This document shows positions 44,970-54,805 of a stretch of 64,000 bases of DNA, piece by piece. The translations under genes were made by a program, and so were the position numbers. Position 1 is the stretch's first letter. Each line of letters opens with the position of its first letter. The notes under the pieces were generated by a model, which did not search any database, had not been told where the DNA came from, and saw only the letters and a list, made by a program, of their open reading frames with translations. The stretch comes from Siphonodentalium dalli (taxonomy: Eukaryota; Mollusca; Scaphopoda; Gadilida; Siphonodentaliidae), in contig CP136064.1 of NCBI GenBank assembly GCA_032622095.1, positions 142,493,954 through 142,557,953 on the forward strand, in the 5' to 3' direction.

Positions 44970-45075
44970 GTAAGTGGTAATAAATTGTGTAAAACCGGGT
45001 TTTACATACAAGTTATGACCACTTACCTCACGGTTACATCTCCATAAAAACAGTCCACATGACAGTTAATCCTTA
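44921..45075. repeat. Hairpin with 62-bp arms containing a donor-like site
   Basis: The left arm 44921-44982 and right arm 45013-45075 are inverted copies, nearly perfect. They run from 'taaggattaactgtcatgtg' to 'ggtaagtggt'. The 30-base loop holds its own small palindrome GTAAAAC/GTTTTAC. The donor-like GTAAGT therefore appears on both strands. Confidence 0.92.
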
Positions 45076-46477
45076 TATTTATATACATTTAGCGAAAAAG
45101 CCACTTTTGTAAATGTATTTAAATCGAAAAGTGTATCGTGACAAAACCAGCCCAAAATATCCCATAGCACCCTTGGCAAAAGTTAACAGGAACAATGTCT
45201 CATTATATTGAAACCCGATGTTATATTAAGTCAATCCTGCGCGAGTCCAAATGCGCCCAAAACATTACGCGTTCGTCTTTCCAAAACCTATGACGCGTCG
45301 ATGTAATAATGAGGCTGCAGTTATGAGCTGTTCGCCGAGAAATAATTGCAACTAGCCACGTGAGCGCCGACCAATCAGAATGCTGGATTTAGTGATAATC
45401 ACACTTAGTATGTAAATATACTTGAATACAGCACACCATTTACGAACCGCCATCCATTTTCATTTAGGCAATTTTGAAACAAACATTTCATTTTGCTGGT
45501 CATTTCATTTAATGCAGACGCCTGAGAATCGTACTTTATCGAGACTAAAGGTTATGTATCATGTGATAATGCGCTATTAGGATCCTAAGTGTTGATTGTA
45601 ATTTAATGCTAATTTATTTTTCTTATCAAAATAAAAAATCTATTTCAAAAACAGTTTCTTAATTTATCCATGTCTTTGCTGGAAAAGTTTATTTATATAT
45701 TGATAAACATTACCCCTTTCATGGCTGGTGAAACATTAAGCATTTCATGATCGGAGTTGTGCTGGTGCTGAATTCAATGCCCTGTACCAATGAATTCTCT
45801 TATATATGCGAATATCCCATTGGAAGCCTTGCATATATAAGAATCAAGGGGGGTTAAGGGAAAGACGCCCTTGGCGCGCGCCCTCCATATTTTTGGGACG
45901 TTTCTGGGCACCATTTATCTCGGACTCTGAGCGCCCAAAAATTCTGTGCTTAATTAACCCTTTCATGACTGGAGCTACCTGAAATTTTGAGAAAACCCTG
46001 TGCCAATGAACATTGACTTTTGTTATTACTAGCCTAGTAAACACACTTGCGTATATAGAACAGTTTGCACTCTCACATACAAGTATTTTAACTGTGCATT
46101 GTTGAATATGCAAGGGCACATGACAATGCGTTGTTCTGAATATAGTTTTGAAAAATTTCCCGGAGGAGCTCCCCGGAGGAGCTCCCCGGACTCGGGGAGA
46201 TCCCTTGGTCTCCCACCTATGAGAGGGGATGCTGCCCATCATATTATTTTAGCCTATATTCTTGATGCCCCCTCTTTTCAATATTTCTGGATCCGCACCT
46301 GAGAATAAACTGGCTCACAAGGTAAAGGTAAATATATTGTTAGGCCAATGTACTCTTATATATGTTGAGGCGTCCTATGAGCGACTTTCATATATCGCAG
46401 ATTGCATTGACACATGGTTAGGGAGCCTCGCATATATAACAGAATACACTGGCTTACAAGGTAAAGATTGCTAGGGT
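45076..46477. other. No gene recognised
   Basis: Features seen: 'ggaggagctcccc' doubled at 46162-46187, and a phrase 'cctttcatg.ctgg' twice (45715 and 45959) followed by 'cc.tgt.ccaatgaa', which suggests a diverged ~240-bp duplication. There is no coding evidence. Confidence 0.4.
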
Positions 46478-48800
46478 CTCTGAAATTCAAAATGGCCGGT
46501 GGCGGCCATGTTTTTTTGCCAAATGACCCCAAAAAGAATCATTCCCATCTAAATGTTACCCCGATGATCCATAAGAAGTTTGCTGATGATCAGATCAGGG
46601 ATGTGATATGTAGGGAGTGCCAAAGGATTTAATGAGTAAATTTCAAGATAGCCGCCAGCGGACATGTTTTTTGGCTGAATGACCCCAATATATGCGTCGA
46701 TCCCATCTACATGTAAATGCCAACATCTGTGACAAATTTCATGATGATCAGACAAACAGTACAGGTTGTAGCCCGTGCTAATAGATTCAATTTTGAAATT
46801 CCATATGGCCGCCAGCAGCCATGTTTTTTTGCCGAATTACCCCAAAATGACTCGTTCTCATCGAGATGTGACCCTGGTGATCCATATGAAGTTTGGTGAT
46901 GGTCGGATCAAGGATGTGGTCTGTAGGGTGTGCCAAAGAATTTTGTGATGCAAAGAGTAAATTCTAAAATGGCCACCGCCGGCCATGCTTTTTGGCCGAA
47001 TTACCTCAAAATGACTCATTCCCATCTACATGTCAATGTCAACCTCCATGACAAATTTTATGAAGATCAAACAAACAGATGGGCCTGCAGCCCATGCTAA
47101 TGGATCTTTAGAAATATTAAGTCATACAAAGAGTAAAAACCAAACTGGCCATTGGCGGCCATATTTTTTTGCCGAATGACCCCAAAATGACGCGTCCCCA
47201 TCTAGTTCACCCTGATAATCAATATGAAGTTTGGTGATGATCAGAACAGGGATATGGTCTGTAGGGTGTGTCAAAGGATTTAGTGATCCTAAGAATAAAA
47301 TGCAAGATGGCCGCTGGCGGCCATGTTTTTTTGGACGAATGACCCTAAAATGACTCGTTCCCATCTTCATCTCAATGTCAACATGCATGCTAATTTTTAT
47401 GAAGATCAGACAAACAGTACGCCCTGTAGCCCGCGTCAACGGATTCAATTTTTAAATCCAAGATGGCCACCAGCGGCCATGTTTTTTGGCTGAATGACCC
47501 CCAAAATGACTCGTTCCCATCTAAATGTCAATATCAACATTCATGACAAGTTTCATGATGATCGGATCAGGGATGTGGTCTGTAGTGTGTGCCAAAGGAT
47601 TTAGTGATGCAAAGAGTAAATTCTAAAATGGCCACCGGCGGCCATGTTTTTTTGCCGAATTAACATGTCAATGTCAACATCCATGACAAATTTCATGAAG
47701 ATCAAACAAACAGATCGGTCTATAACCCATGCTAATGGTTTTTGTATAAATATTTAGTCATACAAAGATTAAAATGCAAAATGGCCATTGGTGGCCATAT
47801 ATTTTTGCCGAATGACCCCAAAAACCCGTCAAGAGTTTACCCCGATGATCCATATGAAGTTTGGTTATGATCAGATCAGGGGTGTGGTATGTAGGGTGTG
47901 TCAAAGTATTTAGTGATGCAAAGAGTAAAATCCAATATGGCTGCCGGTGGCCATGTTTTTTTGACCAAATGGCCCCAAAATCACTTGTTCCAATCTACTA
48001 CAAACTGACTTGTTCCAATCTTCCCTGATGATCCATATGAAGTTTGGTAATGATCGGATCAGAAATGTGGTCTGTAGGATGTGTCAAAGGATTTAGTGAT
48101 GCAAAGAGTAAGCGGCCATGTTTTTTGGCCGAATGATCCTAAAATGACTCGTTCCCATCTACATGTAAATGTCAACATTCTTGATAAAGTTTATGATGAT
48201 CAGACAAGCAGTACGGCGTGCAGCCCGCGCCAATGGATTCAAATTTGAAATCCAAGATGGCCACCAACGGCCATGTTTTTGGCCGAATGACCCCAAAATG
48301 ACTCGGTCCCATCTACACGTCAATGTCAACATTCATGACAAATTTCATAAGATCCGACCAAAGATACGACCTGTAGCTCGCGCGAAAGTATATAGTGATG
48401 CAAAGTTTCAAATTCAAGATGGCTGACGACGGCCATGTTTTTTGGCAAAATGACCCAAAAATGACTCGTTCCCATCTGGAGGTACCCCCGATGGTCCATA
48501 TGAAGTTTGGTGATGATCGGGTCAGAGATGTGGTCTGTATGATGTGTCAAAGGATTTAGTGATGCAAAGAGTAAAATCCAAGATGGCCACCAGCGGCCAT
48601 GTTTTTTGACCGTATGATCCTAAAATAATTCGTTCCCATCTACATGTCAATTTCAACATTCATGACAAATTTCATAAAGATCAGACCAAAGATACGTCCT
48701 GTAGCCCGCGCCAAAGGAAATTATTGACGGACGCACACACACACGGACGACGGACGCCAACCCATGGCAATAGCTCAAACTTACAAAGTAAGTTGAGCTA
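46478..48800 (+). mobile_element. Pearl-like/Helentron-type element with tandem core, copy 2
   Basis: About 14 monomers of ~155-170 bp, seen from 'atggcc/atggct' near 46490, 46652, 46805, 46968, 47143, 47306, 47462, 47628, 47781, 47934, 48105 (short), 48257, 48417 and 48581. Two monomer types exist: A ('aatgtcaacat.catgacaaatttcat', 'gtagcccg') and B ('gatgatccatatgaagtttggtgatgatcgg', 'tgtagggtgtg'). They alternate B-A for the first six, then irregularly. The tail is 'aaattattgacgg', CA repeats, 'cggacgacggacgcc' and a hairpin AGCTCAAACTTA/TAAGTTGAGCT (48772-48799). No protein frame is conserved. Confidence 0.8.
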
Positions 48801-49159
48801 AAAATGACAGGACACTGAATCCAAAATAGAATGGGGGTGCGCATCCACATACTACATAGCGCACGTGCACACACTACTCACGCCATATATGTTTGTGCAG
48901 TTGAATGCCATTAGATGGCATGTGTGTTTACTACAGATATATTAGATAATTTTTGTGGTTGCCAGAACACAAAATCAGGTTTCTCTTTCAAATATATAGA
49001 TGGACAAGGTTCCATGTATAAAAAAGTGAAATATGTCATTATACATCGAAATATTACTTCGATTACAATAGTTTAGTGTATGTCTAGAAAGTAAAAATGA
49101 AGGTTATTGATCGATATATAGTGTATGAATATTAAACGAGAATGTCGAACATGCACTAT
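48801..49159. other. No gene recognised
   Basis: AT-rich unique-looking DNA between the pearl-like array and a LINE fragment. I see no repeats or coding. Confidence 0.4.
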
Positions 49160-49701
49160 ACCAGCATACAAATAATAAGCCTGCCACATTTTGACAACAT
49201 GTTTGAAAATTTGAATTTGAATTTCATCATCTGTAATCACTTGGTCGCCCTCAATTTCTTATAAGTTGCCAAGGAGCACACTTAATTTGACTTCTCTTGA
49301 TAGCGTTTCGTATTTGATGCAGGCGTTAACCCCAAGTGCATCCATAATAAAATATTCCATCTCATTTCTAAATGAATACATGTGCGTGCAATTAATGAAT
49401 AAGAGAGATAAAATGTCGGTCATGGTACAACCACAATTCGTACATGATATTTCTCTGTTAATTCCTATTTGGATGATCAATTTGCCAATCGTCAGATAAA
49501 TGGTCTTCTGAATAAGATTTACATAGGTGCCAAACATAAGTCTTTGTGTATTCTATTGAAGAGTGAGAGACTTGGGTCAAGAATTTGTTCTTGACGATTC
49601 ATGCAGAATCTATCAGTCCTCTCTAGTTTCATAATTTCATTCCATAAAAGCTCCGAACCGAACAACGGTCTTGGCAAGACGATTGATTTAGGTGCTGACA
49701 A
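49160..49701 (-). pseudogene. LINE C-terminal fragment
   Basis: Read on the - strand: APKSIVLPRPLFGSELLWNEIMKLERTDRFCMNRQEQILD (49701-49519), a frame change, then MFGTYVNLIQK…LTIGKLIIQIGINREISCTNCG…FINC (CX2C plus terminal C of a knuckle), NEMEYFIMDALG, LSREVKLSVLLGNL and a stop, then IFKHVVKMWQAY. The order matches the + strand fragments at 10491 and 20287, and this is the longest of the three. The 'FGSELLWNEI.KLER..RFC' phrase is typical of the part just after the RT in invertebrate LINEs. Decayed. Confidence 0.7.
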
Positions 49702-49991
49702 TTTGCAGTGTGTCCCTATTTGCGGAGGTCCCCGAATTCGCGGAGATCCCCTATAAATGGTCGTAATATGATGATTTTAATGAGTGAACGGGTGCGTATA
49801 TGTCAATTGATACGTATTTTAAACAAATAACGACACGATCATCATAATAGTACACAGCATATTCACACTGTACTGTTAGTCCACACTGTACCGTTATTTA
49901 CATGTAGTTTTGTCAATAACATTATTTGCAATGTTTGTTTACAAATATATGTATCGTCATTCTATATTTACTTGTGAGTCACTTGAACATA

Positions 49992-50470
49992 TTACTTGTT
50001 GTCGAACTCGTATTTTATATAATAGAAGAATGAGTCTATGTATATTTTGAATTGATCGAGTGTTGGAGCCTCAACAGCGAAGTCTGGCAGAGAGTTCCAG
50101 CTATTTACCACACTCTGCGTGAAGACATATTTTCCTATGGCCTTGTTAACAATGGGCATCTGTAGCTTTGTATTATGTGCTCTTGTTCTTCCTGATGAAT
50201 GTCTTTCTAATAGGGCACAGGCATTCATATTGTAATGACCATTCAACAGTTTATATACCTCGATTAGATCTGCTCTAAATCTTCGATATTTTAAAGACAT
50301 CAGATTGAGTCTTATCATTCGGTCTCGGTAGCATAGAGTTTTTATTTGACGAACTAGTTTCGTTGCTTTTCTTTGTATATCTCTAACACAATGCTTTGAT
50401 ATTTGTGATGTGGGCTCCATGCAGAGTTACAGTATTCGATGATAGGTCTGACCATGATTATGTAGAGCGA
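49992..50470 (-). pseudogene. Jockey/CR1-type LINE RT tail
   Basis: The - strand frame 50420-49992 reads DIQRKATKLVRQIKTLCYRDRMIRLNLMSLKYRRFRADLIEVYKLLNGHYN … SGRTRAHNTKLQMPIVNKAIGKYVFTQSVVNSWNSLPDFAVEAPTLDQFKIYID. This is the familiar C-terminal region of Jockey/CR1-type RTs (IQRRATK, LN..SLKYRR.R.D.IEVYK, VVN.WN.LP, FK..LD). Just upstream, in another frame, is LYIIMVRPIIEYCNSAWSPH, the block that normally precedes it. 5'-truncated with at least one frameshift. Confidence 0.85.
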
Positions 50471-51060
50471 TTAGAAAGTGTCGACGTTCAAGTTCGTGAA
50501 AGTTCTTTTGACTAGGCCGATGAGTTGATAAGCTTTATTGTTTTAGGATATTGTATAGGAAGGCTAATCAGGCCGTGTCAAATTGAGGTATAGCGATGGG
50601 ATATCTCGCAGGACAACACATTTCGGGTTTTCGTGGGGTGTGTATTCGCTGGATGTCTTATAGTTGCAGTATGTAACTATTATGACCGCGTTAATTGCTT
50701 TCGATGTTTAGGTATGAATGGCTGGGCCATGCACTCTTGAAGATTTTATGGCGGGAACAACAATGCTCCGATATTTGATACGCATTTAGAAGGTTTTTGG
50801 TGTGGTGAATGAGAAACCTGCAATAATAAACCGTATTTTTTTTTAATAATTCGAATGCGTGTTTCTTTGTGGTGGGCAACTTCTTGTTTAGTTAAATGGG
50901 AACTGTTAAATGTTTATCATTTCAATGTTATATGGCTAGTTTGGTGTGAATAAGGTTCAAATATAACATCCAATAAAAAATTAGATATAATTTTATCGAT
51001 AAACGTCTTTTTAGCGACTTTTAAAAATCGATTATTATTTCTAAGCTAATTTTGTTCGAG
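50471..51060. other. No gene recognised
   Basis: A 62-codon open frame on the - strand (50879-50691) has no recognisable motif. No repeats were found by eye. Confidence 0.4.
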
Positions 51061-51309
51061 TCACGTGACCGCAAAATCCGTGACGTCAAATTGGTACTTA
51101 CCCGCAAACGCTGAGTGTTTACACAAAAATGGCAAATCTCCGCACATTTTCGCGTCAGAAAGTGACCCTGACCGTGAAAACGGCCTGATATACGAGCTGT
51201 GAGTGTTCATGCGTCTGTAGCAGATACCGAAGATGCATTTGAGAGCTCGTATTTAAATATTGGCCCATATTTACATGAACCAGCCGACGAAGATGACAGC
51301 GAGACTTAA
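51061..51309 (+). promoter_or_regulatory. E-box/CRE cluster followed by a short acidic reading frame
   Basis: TCACGTGA (51060-51067, E-box palindrome) is followed within 25 bases by TGACGTCA (full CRE, ~51080-51088). Downstream a + strand frame ending at 51309 reads …YLNIGPYLHEPADEDDSET and stop. The I-x-PY-x-x-EP plus acidic tail resembles, from memory, the N-terminal segment of invertebrate 'P2X7-like' zinc-binding proteins. The frame is closed by a stop upstream (near 51170) and has no ATG, so it is at best a relic or exon. Confidence 0.25.
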
Positions 51310-51628
51310 AATTTTAATTCACCAAGTCACAGGCTTACAGCGTCAACAATCATTGAATCGATCAAATTATCAATGGCATTCATTGTTGATGACGATAGTC
51401 ATGATAATTGATTGTTATTCTACAAATGAATAATCTACATCTAATTCTAAAAAAAAAATTCTAAGAAAACAAGGAAAACTAGAGGTCAGATTCCATGGAA
51501 TCAGATATACTTCCATGGTATCCCATCCCATCCCTTGTGAGTGTTATGCGTATATGTGTGTTCCTCTTCATGCGAATGCATATTGGTGCTTTATGATCCG
51601 ATGATGGACTTGCATTGACATTTCTAAA

Positions 51629-51966
51629 TCTAATATATATTTTGGGACTTCTGTCTGTCTGTTTGTTTGTCTGTTAGCTAAAACTGCTATACGGATTTTG
51701 AGGAAATTTGATAAACATGGGTGGTTTTGTCCAGGGAGTGTTTTGGACGGGTGACATCGCGAGCCCCGACCTGACCTTGACCTTCAAAAATGTTAATCCA
51801 AAGTCCGGGGAGTGTTTTTGGGCGGGTAAATCGTGACCCCGACCTGACATTGACCTTCGAAATGGTCAGTTCAAGGTCAAATCGGGTAAAACGAACGGAT
51901 TTCGACGAAATTTGATACCTATGGAAACTTTTGTCCGGGGAGTGTTTTGGACAGGTCAAATCGTGA
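51629..51966 (+). mobile_element. H1 Helitron-like element, + strand, 3'-truncated
   Basis: It starts TCTAATATATATTTTGGGAC after an A (51628), then has GTCTGTCTGTTTGTTTGTCTG and the body phrases 'ccggggagtgtttt' and 'gacctgaccttgaccttc'. These are the reverse complements of the copies at 1-695 and 28.9-33.8 kb. No hairpin/CTAG is found; the sequence changes at ~51967 into another tandem repeat. Confidence 0.75.
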
Positions 51967-52880
51967 CAATAGGTTACTTTTATAGTAGAGCGGACATACC
52001 TATATAGTATATCGGTGAGCATTTTCAAGCATTTGCCTTGATTCTTGATAAGTCCGTTTGAATTTGAGTAATATATATCTTCTGTTACAACGTTATACGC
52101 TACCAGGGTTAAACCGTCCACTCTAAATCTTTAATAAGCGTTCTAATCTTGCGTTTAGATACTACTAATCACATCCACTCGTCGAAAAGTTTTTATCTCA
52201 ATATCTGATTTTCGGAGTAATTTTCCCCATTTGATCTTCGGTGGAATTTGCCAAATCTGAACCCACCCGAAACAAACACTCCCTTGAGCAGGTTGCGTTT
52301 ATAGTAGAGAGGTCAAATTTTGGAGGCATACCTACAGTATACCGGCTTACGTGCCACCGCATTAAACTCGCACCTTCATTAGCCTATTTAGATTTGGGGC
52401 TAAAAATAGGTTAGTGATAGACTACTTCAGTATACATATTTATGTTATATAGCGTTGTTACGAGTAAACCGTTGCATCTGAAATTTAGAAAATCGCACTG
52501 TAGATGCGCGTGAACACTACCCATCAGATGCACTTGTGCTTAATTTTTTTTATCTCGATGTTTGAATTCCCCCCCCCCCCCCCTTGCAATTTCGTGAAAT
52601 TTTCCAAAAGTCTCAACCTACCCCGTCTCGCATTCTCCATTGGACAGGTTACTTTTAAAGTATAGCGGTCAAACTTTTGGCACGTACATACAGTATGTCA
52701 ATGTACCTGCTACGACATTATCTTGTTCTTTAATTAGCCGGTTCGGATTTGGCGGAAAAATTAGTGCAATATTTACGTACCTCGTAACGCGGAAAGTCCT
52801 GGGAAAAAACATTTTTAAGCGGTATATTCGGGTCATGATCACTCGTCCAATTCGGAATATGCAATAAAAAATTGAGAGCG
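51967..52880. repeat. Diverged ~325-355-bp tandem repeat, ~3 units
   Basis: The phrase 'aggttac.ttta.agta.agcgg' recurs at 51971, 52291 and 52646. Each is followed by 'acatac…agtat.tc', and further on by 'tttttatctc.at.t.tgattt' and 'ttcgtgaaattttcc/ggtggaatttgcc'. Contains a run of 15 C at 52569-52583. Strongly diverged, hence old. Confidence 0.65.
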
Positions 52881-52948
52881 CTGCACTTATAAATTTTTTA
52901 TTTTTTTTTAAACAAAAAAACTTGGCTTATTTATCCTGGTGTATAGTG

Positions 52949-54805
52949 TGTCCCTATTTATGGGCGGTAACTCCTCAGGGAAAGCGCGGACACAAGTTTT
53001 GATGCCCGTGGGCAGTAGGGCATTTCGAGGTGTGCATACGGTCCAATTTTCGATGCTCTGCTCCTTATAATTTCCGAGATAATAAAATGAAATGTTTTTA
53101 GATAAAGGGAGATAACTCCTCGGGAAAAATGCGGACACTATGCTTTAATCGACCTGGGCATACAACTCTTTGACCCCAATATACTTACCAAGTTTTAGTG
53201 TGCTACTCCTTATACTTTTCGAGTAATAAGGGTTGCAAAAGTGTCAAGTATAATAATAATAATAATGAAAAATAATCGAAAAAGGGCCATAACTCCGTCA
53301 AGAAACATTGGACCGACATGCGGATACCTTTATTTTTAGTAGACCTCAGATGCCTACATATTCGCTACAGGTTTTGTGTTTCTACTGCAATTACTTTCTG
53401 AGTATTTCCAAATAAACGGAAAACGGCGGCAGTACAAAAACAATATACTTCCTTGGTTACACCATGGAAGTATAATAATAGGATCAATCATGAGTGGAAA
53501 GAATAGCAGTTTATGGACGGAAAATATAAAGGGAGATAACTCCGCGAGGTGAACGCGGACAATATCCGATATACGTCTAAGGCATACAACTCATTGACCC
53601 CAACATACGTACCAAATTTTAGTTTGCTACTCCTCATACTTTCAGAGAATAAGGAGTTGCAAAATGGTTAAGTATAATAATAATAATAACAAAAATAATC
53701 GTTTTTTTCTTTTTAATCCGCCATTAAATGTTTCGCCGAAATCGCGATATCACCATTTTGAGTGTCCCTTAAATGCCTACATTCCCTGAAAATTTCGCGT
53801 TCCTACTGCAATTAGTTTCTGAGTATTTCGAATTAAACGGAAAACTGCCTCAATACAAAAACAATATACTTCCTTGGTTACACCATGGAAGTATAATAAT
53901 AGAGAAAATATTGAGATGAAAGAATCGCAGTTTAGAAACACAAAATGTTAAGTTGTGTCACTATATGTTATCCTGGCTGGTGTATTGTAATGTGGAGCGT
54001 ACGGGAGTGACCACACCCCTGCCTCGAAACTGGGTGACGGGATTAGCACATCGTCAATCCCGGCTCAAAATGCGAAATTTGAGGGCCCGTAATTTCGTTA
54101 TTTTCCAATGGATTTTAAAACTGTTTTCAGTTTTGTGATCTGCTGCTCTCAGAGATGGTATACTATATATTTCATCTGATTCAGAGACGCATAACATTTT
54201 CGAAATTGACTAACATATGTGCCCAATTTTAAAGTTTGCGGGACCAAATCTCCGACAATTTCCAACGGATTAACGATCTGTTTTCAGTTTCGTAATCAGC
54301 TTGTATGGTAGATGCTATATTTTAAGTTTCATCTGATTCTGAGACCAAAACAAAATTGGGACCTGGGACCACCCCCTCCCCAGACCCACAATACTGAACC
54401 GAACCTGGCAGATTTTGGCGCACCACTTGCGCTCTTTATTCCGATCACACCAGCGTGTGATACGGCTTTCAATGTCTGACACTTTCAGAGGAGTTGCGGT
54501 CGTTAGCAGATCAGCCCAAAAATGCGAATTTCCAGGACCAATAACTCTGGTGTTTCTAATCGGATTTCAAAATTTCGTTTTGCTGTATGATCAACTTCAC
54601 TTATGGAATGTGCATACCGTAATAGACTATTTTTGTTAAAAAAAAAAAAATCGAAAATTTTGCCCCCACCTCAATGTCAAAAATATAAGACCGACCCTGT
54701 CCAGTTTTCGTCTTCGCACTCAACTCCAAACTACCAAGAGGACTGCGAAAACCGAATTCAGTTATCTACAATGCTAGAGAGTACAGCATAGTAAATCAAA
54801 TAGAG
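52949..54805. repeat. Diverged left-edge unit of the 2-kb satellite
   Basis: It begins 'gtgtccctatttatgggcgg', as the later units do ('gtttgcctatttatgggcgg'), and has the same two halves: a left half built of 'ggagataactcc…gcggaca' segments and a right half built of 'gagggcccgtaa…tttcatctgattc' segments. It is 1857 bp and differs at many sites, with extra and missing segments. I take it as the ageing edge of the array. Confidence 0.85.

Noticed and set aside
44767-44973. A single 68-codon gene
   Set aside because: The frame crosses an acceptor-like site and ends just after a donor-like site. If coding at all, it would be an exon.
43000-48800. CRISPR-like or rDNA-like spaced repeats
   Set aside because: The ~160-bp monomers are contiguous and diverged, with a transposon-type tail; there are no spacers or rRNA sequence.
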